Below are positions 18,378 through 27,678 of a stretch of 64,000 nt of DNA, piece by piece. The notes under the pieces were generated by a model that saw only the letters and a list, made by a program, of their open reading frames with translations, had not been told where the DNA came from and ran no database searches. Source of the DNA: Altererythrobacter sp. BO-6. GTDB lineage: Bacteria > Pseudomonadota > Alphaproteobacteria > Sphingomonadales > Sphingomonadaceae. Each line of letters begins with the position of its first letter. Position 1 is the stretch's first letter. A program made the translations under genes and the position numbers. The stretch spans positions 2,108,001 through 2,172,000 of the forward strand of contig NZ_CP049259.1 of NCBI RefSeq assembly GCF_011047315.1, given 5' to 3'.

Positions 18378-20780
18378 CTAACTGCGCGTATCCTCTTTCC
18401 AGGACAAGTTGCCGGCATAACGCTGGGCGAGCCTGCCGTTCTCATCGATAGCGAACAGGTGCAGCCAGCGATTGTCGAACAGCGCGCGCACTTGTGGGTG
18501 TTTCTTGAGGATCGCTGTCATCGCTTCGACCGGCGCTTCGATGCAAACCGAAAGCCGCAGCGGTTCATGCACCAGCTTCTCGCCATCATGGACCGACTGC
18601 CACGAAAGCCCGGGGCGCATGTTGCCGCCATTGCCTTCGAACACGCCGATCCCGCCCACGACATTGTGCAGCAGCTTGTTGCCTGCACCGAAGGCCGCCG
18701 GAGCCACGGTCGAGCCGTAATATTGCAGGCTGATCCAGCTGGCGACGACCACCGGCGCGGTCATGATCAGCTCGAGCACGGCAAACCCGTTTGTCTCGTC
18801 TTGCCGCCAGTCATAGTCATGCAGGAAGGCGCGCCCTTCGAGTGCGCGGCCGCTGGTGCGATGGCGTGGAGCTGCGATGAAGGCCTTGCAGCCGGCCAGC
18901 GCCCATTCGGGCCGCACCTCGGCCCAGTCGCGTGCGCGGCGGACGATATCGGTGTCGCCTGAAGCATGCGGCAGGCGGAGCGCGCGTTCGGCCCGGGCCA
19001 GCGCGCCTGCCTGTTCCAGCCAGCTACGAACCTTGAGGAGATCGGCGGGTGATGTGATGCCTAGATCGCCATCATAGAGCGTTACGCGGTCAGTGGTCGT
19101 GTCATGTAGTGCAGCGATGAACACCGTGTCCGCGGGCACCTCGATCCCCCGGGGAACCAGGCCGGCGCGCACTTCCGGGTCGTTGAGCAACCCGGCGAGC
19201 AGCCGTGCGTTGACCTCCCCCGAATAGCCCCCGCATGCGCCGCAATGCAGCCCGCTTGCATGCGGGTTGTTGGTGACATTGGCGCCATGGCCCGCAATCA
19301 GCACGATCGGTGCGAAATTGCCGGTGAGTGACATGGCCTTGAGGATCGTATGCGCGGCATCGATCCGTGCGTCGGGCGCTAGCTCGGGTGACAGGCGCGG
19401 GGCGGGGCCGCCCGGTGTGTTATCGGCGCCAAGCCCCAGCGCATCCTTCAAAAGCTTCACGACATAGAGCGGGCCGGTTGCTTCGACGAAAGCGAAGGAA
19501 GACACCGCAGCAAATTTGAATCGCCCCCAGGCCCGCTTGGCGCGCAGGGTGAAGCGGGCCGCCCGGTCGCGCGCAGCGTCGCTCTCGTCGCCCGAGACCG
19601 AAGTTACAGACGGGTTGAGCACTACTGGCAGGCGCTTTTCGGCAACGTCGGAGGCAAAGCCGCGATGGTCGGCGGCAAGCCCGAAGAAGCCGGCAAAGCC
19701 GATCGTCTGGATCGAGGGATCGGCGCTTTCCAGCGCGCGGCGGAACACTTCGGAACGAACGTCGATGCAGAATGCGGCTTGCAGGGCCGGGCGATCGGCC
19801 TGAGGCGCTGCAACCGGCAAGGCCAGCGTTGCCGCCAACTGGCGCTGCGCCGCGCGTTCGGCGGCTTCCTGCAGGATTTCGTCCACCACGTCGCTGGTGG
19901 TGGCGACGGTCAGCCGTGCATGTTCCGCGCGAACCTCGGCCCAATCCCCAGCGATGGCACCGCGATCCTGCAGATACAGCGCCTCTTCCCACAGCAGGCG
20001 GATCGCCAGCAAGTCGGACAAGGTATCGTCTGTCCCGCCGGCCAGTTCGGCCTGCCACAGCTTGTAGCGCGCGTATTGCGCCCAGCCGCCGAGCGAGAAC
20101 AGCATCTGGTGGAAGAACCCTGGCAGCGCGGCTTCGTCCAGCCCCAGCGTGGCAACAACGCGCGCCACCAGCATGCGCGGGTTCTGCGGCGACTCGGCCA
20201 CGATCCGGGCAAAACCCTCAAGGCCCATGATCTCGGGCGTCAGGTCATGGGTGGCATAGGCCTGCCAGGCTTCCCAGGCCGAACGTCCGGGAATGGCCGG
20301 CCACAGCGCTTGCCCCTCGTCGAAATAGCTGCCCAGCCACGCGCCGATCCGGTCAGCCAGGATGCCGGGCCAATCGATCCCGCTGGCCGCCGCTGACAGA
20401 GCGGCGATGCTGGCGAGTGCGGCGGGCGAGGGCCGGTCGCTGGCAATCGCGAGTTGCAGGGCTTCGAGGTTTGCGGGCTTGTCGTCATGCGGCGATACGG
20501 CAAGCGCCGCGGCAAGGTTCGCATCACAAATCTCGCCCGCGCCAATGCGTTCGCGGTACCAGCGGCGCGGCATGGTCACCGGCACGCCGCCGACCTTGCG
20601 CAGCGTGGCTGCGGCTCCGGCCAGGCTATCGCCCGCCTGCCCAAGGAAGGGGTTCACCGCCACCGATGAAGCGAGCGGCCATGCCGGCGGCACCTGGCGG
20701 ATGGCGTATTCAATCGCATCCTCGATAGCGACAGCGATTGCGGGAGCATCAAACTGGGCTGCGGGAAATTGCGCGGTCAT
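18378..20780 (-). CDS. dabA: DabA, inorganic carbon uptake subunit (DUF2309)
   Basis: The 800-residue protein is a DUF2309/DabA homologue, a carbonic-anhydrase-like subunit that works with the membrane protein DabB to trap CO2 as bicarbonate. The zinc and catalytic residues known from DabA can be located: Cys338 and Asp340 in [10 protein letters not shown], His498 in [10 protein letters not shown] and Cys513 in [12 protein letters not shown]; the 15-residue gap between the last two equals that in the characterised protein. I chose the ATG complementary to 20778-20780, which has AAGGAA about 8 bases upstream and removes a 28-residue leader that would overlap dabB. It follows dabB by 25 bases in one operon. 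No carboxysome or Rubisco gene is near, so the likely use is supplying bicarbonate to anaplerotic carboxylases. Confidence 0.9.
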   Translation of the reverse strand: MTAQFPAAQFDAPAIAVAIEDAIEYAIRQVPPAWPLASSVAVNPFLGQAGDSLAGAAATLRKVGGVPVTMPRRWYRERIGAGEICDANLAAALAVSPHDDKPANLEALQLAIASDRPSPAALASIAALSAAASGIDWPGILADRIGAWLGSYFDEGQALWPAIPGRSAWEAWQAYATHDLTPEIMGLEGFARIVAESPQNPRMLVARVVATLGLDEAALPGFFHQMLFSLGGWAQYARYKLWQAELAGGTDDTLSDLLAIRLLWEEALYLQDRGAIAGDWAEVRAEHARLTVATTSDVVDEILQEAAERAAQRQLAATLALPVAAPQADRPALQAAFCIDVRSEVFRRALESADPSIQTIGFAGFFGLAADHRGFASDVAEKRLPVVLNPSVTSVSGDESDAARDRAARFTLRAKRAWGRFKFAAVSSFAFVEATGPLYVVKLLKDALGLGADNTPGGPAPRLSPELAPDARIDAAHTILKAMSLTGNFAPIVLIAGHGANVTNNPHASGLHCGACGGYSGEVNARLLAGLLNDPEVRAGLVPRGIEVPADTVFIAALHDTTTDRVTLYDGDLGITSPADLLKVRSWLEQAGALARAERALRLPHASGDTDIVRRARDWAEVRPEWALAGCKAFIAAPRHRTSGRALEGRAFLHDYDWRQDETNGFAVLELIMTAPVVVASWISLQYYGSTVAPAAFGAGNKLLHNVVGGIGVFEGNGGNMRPGLSWQSVHDGEKLVHEPLRLSVCIEAPVEAMTAILKKHPQVRALFDNRWLHLFAIDENGRLAQRYAGNLSWKEDTRS

Positions 20781-20805
20781 CGTGTCGTTTCCTTGCATGG
20801 GGTGG

Positions 20806-22365
20806 TCAGCGGACATTGCGGGTCGACCAATTGCCGACCAGCCGGTCGAACACCGCATTGGCATAAAGACCGTTGGAAAGGTGTACCCGCAAGCCGGAGG
20901 CGGCGGGATGGGTGGCCCAGCGCGGGAACAGCGCCTGTGCGACTGCGGTCAGCCCGAAGCTGAATACCGCCAGCGCAATCAGCGTCCATTCGAGCGGACC
21001 CGGCGCAGGAGTGGCGGGCAGGGTGCCCTCCGTGAGCCATTCGGAGCCGCGCTGCAGGCCGAAATAGCCGAGCGAGGTGAGGACCGAATAAAGCGCGGTC
21101 TGGCGGGTCAATTGGCGCGGGGCCTTGTCTGCCAGGCCCTGCGCAAGAAGATAGGCCACGCCGAATACCAGGATCGCGCCCAGTGCGATCGCTTGCGGTG
21201 ATTTATCGGCCAGCCCGAACAGCGCGCCGATGGCGGCATATATGCCCAGCGCCAGGGCAAAGGCGGCAGCGACATTGCGGCCGCTCGGTACGGCGATGGG
21301 GCCGGGCCGGCGGACCGCGGAAACCACCTCCACCGCAGTGCCGGATGAAAGGAAGGCATGCGCCTTGTAGAAGGAGTGGGCAACGATGTGCAGCAGCGCG
21401 AGCGGGAAGAGGGCAAGGCCGCACTGCATGATCATGAAGCCCATCTGGGCAATGGTTGACCAGGCAAGCGAATTTTTCACTGCCGGCTGGCCCAGCATGG
21501 CAAGCCCGCCCAGCAGCGCGCTGAAACCGCCGATCATCACCAGGGCCGCAAGGACGCCGGGTGAAAGCAGCATGACGTCAGCAAAGCGTACCAGCAGGAA
21601 GCCGCCGCCATTGACGACGCCGGCATGGAGCAAGGCCGAGACCGGGGTTGGCGTATCGACCACTTCGGTCAGCCAGCCATGGGTCGGGAACTGGACCGAT
21701 TTGAGCACGGCGGCGAAGGCGAGCAGCCCGGCTCCTACGATTGCGCCGGTCGGGGCGATACCGCTGTGTGCCGCGGCGAAGATCGTCGCCAAATCAGCTG
21801 TGCCATAGGCCCACCAGAGTAGCGCTGCCGCACCGGCCAGCGCGATGTCGCTCACCCGTGCGACGATGAATTTCTTGCGTGCACCGCGGATCGCCTGGAT
21901 CCGGTCTGGGTAGAATAGCAGCAGGCGGTGCAGGCAGAGGCTGGTGGCGATCCATGCCGTAACCAGGTGCAGCAGGTTTCCGCCAAGCACGAACAGCAGC
22001 ACGGCGGCGAGCGTCGCCGCCATCCAGCCCACAAAGGTACCCTGGCGCTCTTCACCGTCGAGGTAGTTGGCGGAATAGCGCAGCACCACCCAGCCGATCA
22101 TGGCGATCATCGCCAGCATGGTCGCGCTGACCGCATCGAGCCGGATCGACAGCCCGACCCCGCCGATACCGAGCACGGGCGACGTAGCGGGGCCGCCAAT
22201 CACCAATTGGGCGATGCTGGCGAAAGCCACTGCGATGGCCGCAAGGGCCGCACCCTCCGCCATGCGCAGCAGCCATCCGGGCCGCCGTCCGGGCGCAAAC
22301 AGGGCAAGGATCGCGACCACGGCAAACAGAAATGGCGCGGCGAGCGGGAGGAAAGTGTCGAACAT
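20806..22365 (-). CDS. dabB: DabB, proton-conducting membrane subunit (NuoL/MrpA-like)
   Basis: The 519-residue protein is a polytopic NADH-dehydrogenase subunit 5 homologue with about 13 to 14 membrane segments. Landmarks are [38 protein letters not shown] and the lysine-bearing [15 protein letters not shown]. In Dab systems this subunit couples cation flow to the DabA reaction. The ATG has GGAG 5 bases upstream. It is the first gene of a dabB-dabA operon read leftwards, divergent from rplK across about 360 bases with a strong palindrome at 22450-22472. No complex I genes are adjacent, which supports Dab over Nuo or Mrp. Confidence 0.88.
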   Translation of the reverse strand: MFDTFLPLAAPFLFAVVAILALFAPGRRPGWLLRMAEGAALAAIAVAFASIAQLVIGGPATSPVLGIGGVGLSIRLDAVSATMLAMIAMIGWVVLRYSANYLDGEERQGTFVGWMAATLAAVLLFVLGGNLLHLVTAWIATSLCLHRLLLFYPDRIQAIRGARKKFIVARVSDIALAGAAALLWWAYGTADLATIFAAAHSGIAPTGAIVGAGLLAFAAVLKSVQFPTHGWLTEVVDTPTPVSALLHAGVVNGGGFLLVRFADVMLLSPGVLAALVMIGGFSALLGGLAMLGQPAVKNSLAWSTIAQMGFMIMQCGLALFPLALLHIVAHSFYKAHAFLSSGTAVEVVSAVRRPGPIAVPSGRNVAAAFALALGIYAAIGALFGLADKSPQAIALGAILVFGVAYLLAQGLADKAPRQLTRQTALYSVLTSLGYFGLQRGSEWLTEGTLPATPAPGPLEWTLIALAVFSFGLTAVAQALFPRWATHPAASGLRVHLSNGLYANAVFDRLVGNWSTRNVR

Positions 22366-22449
22366 ATGGGCTCCGTGGGCGCAGGATTGGCTGACGCGAA
22401 GCCGGTTAGGCGGAGGCCGAATTTAATTAAAATACATTGTTCGTTACAG

Positions 22450-22472
22450 TATGTTCTGTTTTAAAGAACATA
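22450..22472. promoter_or_regulatory. Operator-like palindrome upstream of dabB
   Basis: TATGTTCT and AGAACATA are perfect 8-base inverted arms around GTTTTAA. The site is 85 bases upstream of the dabB start and 250 bases upstream of rplK, so dabBA is the likelier target. The spacing does not match the GTTC-N7-GTTC form of alphaproteobacterial LexA boxes. The cognate regulator is not identified. Confidence 0.45.
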
Positions 22473-22665
22473 TGCCGTGATCTGGTCGGTTTGCGTTTGC
22501 CAGTGCGTTTCGCGCATGGCGTTGCAGATCAGCCAAGCATTTGCTCACGACATGCGAGGCCGGACAAATTCCTTGCATTTCGCCGCGAAAACGCTATCCG
22601 CGCGCCTTCCCGAAAGGGAACCGTGTGGAAGGCGAGGCAACTCGCTGCCTGACCACTTAACATGA

Positions 22666-22699
22666 GAACCGTTTTGCAGCGCCACAGGCGCTGCGGTTC
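22666..22699 (+). promoter_or_regulatory. Leader stem-loop of the rplK-rplA operon, candidate L1 control site
   Basis: GCAGCGCC pairs perfectly with GGCGCTGC around an ACA loop, and the outer GAACC/GGTTC arms extend it with a one-sided GTTTT bulge on the 5' side. It ends 11 bases before the AAGGAG ribosome site of rplK (22711-22716). In many bacteria L1 represses its own operon by binding a bulged helix at this place. The match here is by position and general shape only. Confidence 0.4.
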
Positions 22700-22723
22700 G
22701 ACAGTGTGAAAAGGAGTGGCCCG

Positions 22724-23155
22724 ATGGCCAAGAAAATCGAAGGTTATATCAAGCTGCAGGTGCCTGCCGGCACTGCAAACCCCTCACCGCCGATCGGCCC
22801 CGCACTGGGCCAGCGCGGCGTGAACATCATGGAATTCTGCAAGGCGTTCAACGCCGCGACCGACAGCCTTGAAAAGGGCATGCCGATCCCGACGATCATC
22901 ACCGTCTATGCCGACCGTTCGTTCACTTTCGTCACCAAGACCCCGCCGGCAACCTTCCTGATCAAGAAGGCCGCCAAGCTGAAGTCGGGCTCGAAGGAGC
23001 CGGGCAAGGTCTCTGCCGGAACGATCAAGCGTTCGCAGCTCAGCGAAATCGCCGAAATCAAGATGGCTGACCTCAACGCCAACGACATCGAAATGGCAAC
23101 CCGCATCATCGAAGGCTCCGCGCGTTCGATGGGCCTCGACGTGGTGGAGGGCTAA
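22724..23155 (+). CDS. rplK: 50S ribosomal protein L11
   Basis: The 143-residue protein is a full-length L11: [20 protein letters not shown], the proline-rich [20 protein letters not shown] involved in stringent-response and factor interactions, and a C-terminal rRNA-binding domain ending [11 protein letters not shown]. The ATG at 22724 follows AAGGAG by 7 bases, preferred over an ATG-like start 18 bases upstream. L11 binds 23S rRNA at the GTPase-associated centre. rplA follows after 4 bases, the usual operon order. secE and nusG, often upstream, are not in this window; dabB is there instead. Confidence 0.97.
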   Translation: MAKKIEGYIKLQVPAGTANPSPPIGPALGQRGVNIMEFCKAFNAATDSLEKGMPIPTIITVYADRSFTFVTKTPPATFLIKKAAKLKSGSKEPGKVSAGTIKRSQLSEIAEIKMADLNANDIEMATRIIEGSARSMGLDVVEG

Positions 23156-23159
23156 GATC

Positions 23160-23853
23160 ATGGCGAAGATCACCAAGAAGCAGAAGACGCTGGCCGAACT
23201 CGACCGCGAGAAGCTTTACACCGTTGACGAAGCGCTGGGCGTGCTGCGCCAGTTCAAGGGCAAGTTCGACGAGACCGTCGAAGTCGCCATGAACCTGGGT
23301 GTTGACCCGCGCCATGCGGACCAGATGGTGCGCGGCATGGTGTCGCTGCCGTCGGGCACCGGCAAGGACGTGCGTGTTGCCGTGTTCGCCAAGGGCGACA
23401 ATGCGGACAAGGCGCTGGCCGCCGGGGCTGACAAGGTGGGTGCCGAAGACCTCATGGAAGACATGATGGCCGGCAACCTCAACTATGACCGCGTGATCGC
23501 CACCCCCGACATGATGGGTGTTGTCGGTCGCCTGGGCAAGGTGCTGGGTCCCAAGGGCCTGATGCCGAACCCGAAGCTGGGCACCGTGACTCCGAACGTG
23601 GAGCAGGCCGTGAAGGACGCCAAGGGCGGCCAGGTCGAATTCCCGCGTCGAAAAGCAGGGCATCATCCACAGCGGCATCGGCAAGTTGTCGTTCGCTGAC
23701 GATGCGCTGAAGGCGAACTTCAAGGCGCTGACCGAAGCCGTGGTGAAGTCGAAGCCGTCGGGCGCCAAGGGCAAGTATGTGCGCAAGGTCACCCTGACCA
23801 GCTCGATGGGCCCCGGCCTCAAGGTCGACCTCAGCGAGGTCGAAGGCGCGTAA
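23160..23853 (+). pseudogene. rplA: 50S ribosomal protein L1, reading frame broken by one extra base
   Basis: The first 160 residues are a normal L1 ([40 protein letters not shown]). After GGQVEF the frame changes at a CCC run (23642-23644) and stops early at 23697-23699. Removing one C restores [20 protein letters not shown] and an intact C-terminus to the TAA at 23851-23853, giving the usual 230 residues. So there is a single-base insertion. Both halves are otherwise perfectly conserved with normal codon use, and L1 loss is costly to cells. A sequencing or assembly error in a C run is therefore more likely than a true pseudogene. Confidence 0.92.
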
Positions 23854-23863
23854 CTGGCCGTTC

Positions 23864-23883
23864 GCTCCGGCCTCCGCCGGAGC
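23864..23883 (+). repeat. Perfect hairpin after rplA
   Basis: GCTCCGGC and GCCGGAGC form a perfect 8-base stem with a CTCC loop, 10 bases after the rplA stop. A second hairpin (GGACCC-TTGC-GGGTCC, 23950-23965) follows. Neither is followed by a strong T tract. They may add transcript stability or pausing before the terminator at 23985-24016. Confidence 0.45.
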
Positions 23884-23984
23884 GTCCTCGGTGCTACTCG
23901 CTCCGTCCTGCGGACTGCGCGGCACCTGCGGGCGGCCAGTCGGCCTTGCGGACCCTTGCGGGTCCGTTTGACACGAAATCAGAA

Positions 23985-24016
23985 GGGGCCGGGGGAGCGA
24001 TCCTCCGGCCCTTTTT
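23985..24016 (+). terminator. Rho-independent terminator of the rplK-rplA operon
   Basis: GGGCCGG with GGA pairs with TCC and CCGGCCC around a short loop, and a TTTTT tract follows at 24012-24016. It is the only hairpin in this stretch with a proper T run and lies about 130 bases after rplA. Confidence 0.75.
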
Positions 24017-24077
24017 GCTTGTTTGCCCCTGATCGCATAAGCCTGCCTGGCGGTCGTACCGCAAACCGGGGGTAAAG

Positions 24078-24848
24078 ATGACCAATCAAAGCGCCGTACG
24101 CCGCGATCAAGGCAGCTATTTCTTCTGGATGAGTTGGCTGTTCCTAGCGATTGTTGTCGTTGCCTTCGGCTGGTCGCTGGGGGCCGGATCGTATTTGTCG
24201 TTCGAGCCTTTCCCGCCCTACCTTGTCGTGCATGGTGCCGTGCTGCTGGCATGGTTTGCCTGGTTTGCGATGCAGACCACGTTGGTCAGGATGCGGCGGG
24301 TTGTTTCTCATCGGCGTATGGGAAAGGCAGGTGTGCTGATCGCACTCGCCGTTTTGGTGACCTCGCCGATGGTAACGCTCAACAATCCGGGGCGTCTGGC
24401 CCGGTTCGGCCTCGATTGGGACAGCGATATGGCGATGGTCCCGCACCTTGGAATCGAGGGGCAAACCATGCTCGATTTCTCGCCGCTGGTGGTGTTCGGC
24501 AATTTCGCCGCGCTGCTGCAGTTCGCGATCTTTTTCGGTGGCGCGATCTATTGGCGCGCCAGGAGCGACATTCACAAGCGGCTGATGCTGCTGGCGGGGC
24601 TGGTGCTGGTGCCGCCGGCGCTGGCCCGTATTTCCCGCTGGCCGATCTTTGGCGGCGAAGACAGTGGGTTCGTGCCGCTGACCTTGCTTGCGCTGCTGCT
24701 ATCGCTGCTAGTCCATGATCTCGTGGCACTGCGGCGGGTGCATGTCGCCAGTTGGGTTGGGGTGATCGCTATGATTGCAATCAATGCAGCAGCGTTCGCG
24801 CTGGCCGGCAGCGAGGCCGGGCGGGCATTCGTCCAGTCGCTTGTCTGA
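24078..24848 (+). CDS. Seven- to eight-helix membrane protein of unknown function
   Basis: The 256-residue protein has a short polar N-terminus and about seven hydrophobic segments, including FFWMSWLFLAIVVVAFGW, LVVHGAVLLAWFAWFAMQTT, AGVLIALAVLVTSPMV and FAALLQFAIFFGGAIYW. A conserved-looking VSHRRMGKAG loop follows the second helix, and His residues in the helices (VVHGAV, DIHKRL) could bind haem or metal as in cytochrome b561-like families. I cannot name the family with confidence. It is convergent with copB, only two bases away, and has no operon partner. Confidence 0.7.
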   Translation: MTNQSAVRRDQGSYFFWMSWLFLAIVVVAFGWSLGAGSYLSFEPFPPYLVVHGAVLLAWFAWFAMQTTLVRMRRVVSHRRMGKAGVLIALAVLVTSPMVTLNNPGRLARFGLDWDSDMAMVPHLGIEGQTMLDFSPLVVFGNFAALLQFAIFFGGAIYWRARSDIHKRLMLLAGLVLVPPALARISRWPIFGGEDSGFVPLTLLALLLSLLVHDLVALRRVHVASWVGVIAMIAINAAAFALAGSEAGRAFVQSLV

Positions 24849-24850
24849 AT

Positions 24851-25891
24851 TCAGAACCAGGCGCGCAGGCCAACCAGGAATTTGAAGCCGCTGGGATCTT
24901 CACCTTCGGCGCGGGCGATGTCGGCGGTTTCGCCCAGTTTCGCCTCATATTCGACGCCGACATAGGGCGCGAATTCGGGCACGAATTCATAGCGCAGGCG
25001 CAGCCCCGGCTCGATCTTGGTCAGCCCTGCGCCGATCCCGCGCTCGGGGATGTCCTGCGCCGCCAGCTCCAGCTCGACCCGCGGTTGCAGGATCAGTTGC
25101 TGCGTGATCTTCTGGTCATATTCGCCTTCGAGCCGCGCGGTCAGGTCGCCCCGGTCGCTCAGGAAAGCAGCCATGTCTACGTGCCACATATAAGGTGCAA
25201 GACCCTGCACACCCAGCACAAGATGGCTGCGTGTTTCGGGCTCGACATCGAGCCGGAGGCCAGCCTGGAGGTCGAAGAAGGGGCCAATGGCATGGCCCCA
25301 TAGCGCCTGAACCTCGGCATCTTCGATGGCTCCGCCAAGCTCGCCCTCACCTTCGGACTTGAGCACGAACTTGTCGATGTCGGTGCCGTAGAAGGCCTGT
25401 GCGTCCCACAGCCAGCCGTCCTCGCCACCTTCTGCAGGAAAGCGCGCTTCGAGCCGCTCGAGCATGACCATGCCGGTCGCCATGCTGCCGTGCATGCGGT
25501 GGTTTTCCGCGCGGGCCGCGGCCATTGCGTCCGCGCCCCAGATCGCATCGGCGGCGTGCAGCGGACCTTCGAGCGCCCTTGGCGGGACGGCACTTTCAGG
25601 CGCAGCGCCGGGGGCGGATTTGTCCACCGACGGCATGGCATGCTGCGAGTGGTCCATCTGGCTGTGATCCATCGCCCCATGCTGCGAATGGTCGATTGCA
25701 CCATGTTGCGCATGTTCGTGCTTCGGCGGGCATTGTTCAGGCGGCAGATGGCCCATGGCGCAATGGTCCATCGGCTCCCGGCCAGGCTGCGCCTTTTGCT
25801 GCGTATGCGCTGAATGGTCATGCGCCGAATGATCCTGCGCGGCGGCGGGCGCAGCGATCAGCGCCGCGCTGGCGAATAGCAACGCACGCAT
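24851..25891 (-). CDS. copB: Copper resistance protein B, outer membrane
   Basis: The 346-residue protein is a CopB/PcoB homologue: signal peptide (ALLFASAALIAAPAAA), then a His/Met-rich region of roughly 80 residues with repeated DHSAH, DHSQHGAMDHS and HEHAQHG motifs for copper binding. A C-terminal beta-barrel domain of about 240 residues ends in the aromatic LVGLRAWF typical of outer-membrane proteins. Its ATG overlaps the copA stop by one base (TGATG), so the genes are translationally coupled. CopB is thought to sequester or export copper across the outer membrane. Confidence 0.92.
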   Translation of the reverse strand: MRALLFASAALIAAPAAAQDHSAHDHSAHTQQKAQPGREPMDHCAMGHLPPEQCPPKHEHAQHGAIDHSQHGAMDHSQMDHSQHAMPSVDKSAPGAAPESAVPPRALEGPLHAADAIWGADAMAAARAENHRMHGSMATGMVMLERLEARFPAEGGEDGWLWDAQAFYGTDIDKFVLKSEGEGELGGAIEDAEVQALWGHAIGPFFDLQAGLRLDVEPETRSHLVLGVQGLAPYMWHVDMAAFLSDRGDLTARLEGEYDQKITQQLILQPRVELELAAQDIPERGIGAGLTKIEPGLRLRYEFVPEFAPYVGVEYEAKLGETADIARAEGEDPSGFKFLVGLRAWF

Positions 25892-27603
25892 CAGTGATGC
25901 CCCTGATGCGGGAAGGGCCGTACCGTAACCACCTGCATCATCCCAGCGTGCATGTGATAGAGCAAATGGCAGTGGAAGGCCCAGTCGCCCGGCTCGTTCG
26001 CGGTAAGGTCGAAGGTCGCGGTTCCGCCCGGCTGGACGACCACGGTGTGCTTCAACGGCTGGTGCATGTGGTCGGCGCCATTGACCAGCTCGAAGAAGTG
26101 GCCGTGCAAATGGATCGGGTGGGCCATCATGGTCTGGTTGACCAGCTTGACCCGCACCCGCTCGTCAAATCCGAAGCGGATCGGATCGTCGGTGACGGCA
26201 GAGAAGGCCTTGCCGTCGAACGACCACATATAGCGCTCCATGTTGCCGGTGAGGTGGATCTCCAGCTCGCGCTCTATCTCGCGGTGCGGGTTGGCATGCG
26301 CGGCCTTGAGATCGGTGTAGCGCAGCACGCGGTGCGGCACCTTGTCGAGGCCGAGGCCGGGGAAATCCATCCGGTCGATCGGCATGGGTGCAACCATGTC
26401 GATGCCGGGGCCGACCTTGACGTCATCGGGCAGAAGCGAGGTGTCGCGCATGCTGTGGTCCATCGAATGACCACCGCCATGTGATCCTCCATGTGCCGAA
26501 TGGTCCATGTTCCCCATGCCCATGTCGACCATGGTCAGCGTCGGCACTTCGCGCAGTGGCGGCGGGGTGGCGATATGGCCCTTGTGGCTGGTCAGGCTGG
26601 CGACGCCCATGCCGCTGCGGTCCATCGCTTCGGCCACCAGCGCATGGCTGCCATCCGGCGGGGTGACGATCACGTCATAGGTTTCGGCGGTGCCGATCTG
26701 GAATTCGTCGACCTTGACCGGGGCGACATCGATCCCGTCGGCTGCGATCACTGTCATTTCCACGCCTGGGATGCGGACATTGAAGAAGCTCATCGCGCTG
26801 CCGTTGATCACGCGCAGCCGCACCCGCTCGCCCGGCTTGAATTCGAGCTGGAGGTTATCGGCCGGGCCATGCCCATTGATGAGGTAGGTGTAGGTGACGC
26901 CGGTAACATCGGAAATGTCGCGCGGGTTCATTCGCATCTGGCCCCACATCCGGCGCTCGGCCCCGCTCATCTCCCCATCGGTGGCGGTCTGCATCGAGCG
27001 GTTGAAGTAATGCTCGCCCACCTTCAGCTTGCGCATGATTTCGTGCGGGTGGATCGGGGTGAACTCGCTTAGCAGTACGACATAGTCGCGGTCATAGCGC
27101 GGGTCCGGTTCGGCGGGTTCGATCACGATCGGGCCATAATGCCCGGCCTGCTCCTGCAAGCCCGAATGGCTGTGCCACCAATAGGTGCCGTTCTGGCGGA
27201 TCGGAAATTCATAGGTGAAGGTTTCGCCCGGCTTGATCCCGGGAAAGCTCACGCCCGGAACGCCATCGAACTGGAATGGCAGCAGCAGCCCGTGCCAGTG
27301 GATCGAGGAATCTTCGTCCAGATTGTTGGTGACGTGCAGGCGGACGTTCTGGCCTTCGCGCAGCCGGATCAGTGGCCCGGGGACTGTGCCATTGACGGCA
27401 TAGGCATGGCCCATGCGGCCCCCGGTCATGAAGTGGTGATCGGCGATGGTGAGGTGGATGTCCTCACCCGAAACCTCGCCAAAGCCGTTCTTCGCATGCG
27501 GCAAAGATGCGCCCTTGGCCCAGGCAGGCAGGGGCAGGGAAGCGGCACTGGCAAGGCCAACGGTGCTGGTAATCAGGCGGCGGCGGGAGAATGAGACAGG
27601 CAT
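25891..27603 (-). CDS. copA: Copper resistance protein A, multicopper oxidase
   Basis: The 570-residue protein starts with a Tat signal (SFSRRRLITSTVGLASAASL) and has three cupredoxin domains. Copper ligands are clear: SIHWHGLLLPFQF, TYWWHSHSG, MMAHPIHLHGHFF and the C-terminal DWAFHCHLLYHMHAGMM. A Met/His-rich insertion (MDMGMGNMDHSAHGGSHG) lies around the middle as in PcoA/CopA. It oxidises Cu(I) to Cu(II) in the periplasm. I took the ATG complementary to 27601-27603 because the twin-arginine signal begins there; the frame extends far upstream but without homology. csoR is divergent. Confidence 0.94.
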   Translation of the reverse strand: MPVSFSRRRLITSTVGLASAASLPLPAWAKGASLPHAKNGFGEVSGEDIHLTIADHHFMTGGRMGHAYAVNGTVPGPLIRLREGQNVRLHVTNNLDEDSSIHWHGLLLPFQFDGVPGVSFPGIKPGETFTYEFPIRQNGTYWWHSHSGLQEQAGHYGPIVIEPAEPDPRYDRDYVVLLSEFTPIHPHEIMRKLKVGEHYFNRSMQTATDGEMSGAERRMWGQMRMNPRDISDVTGVTYTYLINGHGPADNLQLEFKPGERVRLRVINGSAMSFFNVRIPGVEMTVIAADGIDVAPVKVDEFQIGTAETYDVIVTPPDGSHALVAEAMDRSGMGVASLTSHKGHIATPPPLREVPTLTMVDMGMGNMDHSAHGGSHGGGHSMDHSMRDTSLLPDDVKVGPGIDMVAPMPIDRMDFPGLGLDKVPHRVLRYTDLKAAHANPHREIERELEIHLTGNMERYMWSFDGKAFSAVTDDPIRFGFDERVRVKLVNQTMMAHPIHLHGHFFELVNGADHMHQPLKHTVVVQPGGTATFDLTANEPGDWAFHCHLLYHMHAGMMQVVTVRPFPHQGHH

Positions 27604-27616
27604 GAAAAATCGCAAC

Positions 27617-27661
27617 TTGTGAATCAGGGGCGGGTTCCCTATATATACCCCCCTAGGGTAT
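27617..27661 (+). promoter_or_regulatory. csoR promoter with CsoR-type operator
   Basis: TTGTGA (27617-27622) and TATATA (27640-27645) are spaced by 17 bases and point towards csoR. Directly downstream, ATACCC-CCCTA-GGGTAT (27645-27661) is a G/C-tract inverted repeat of the kind bound by CsoR and related repressors. Its position over the transcription start would block csoR, and probably copA on the other side, until copper is bound. Confidence 0.65.
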
Positions 27662-27678
27662 TTTAAAGAGGAAACTTC

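Larger units (their letters stand above)
22366..22723. other. Divergent regulatory region between dabB and rplK
   Basis: No gene is seen in this 358-base stretch. It holds an AT-rich palindrome (22450-22472), a GAAA-loop hairpin (TTCCC-GAAA-GGGAA, 22607-22620) and a long stem-loop just before rplK (22666-22699). It must carry promoters in both directions. The two hairpins lie in what should be the rplK leader transcript. Confidence 0.55.

Noticed and set aside
22450..22472. LexA box
   Set aside because: Alphaproteobacterial LexA uses GTTC-N7-GTTC direct repeats; here the arms are inverted with a different spacing.
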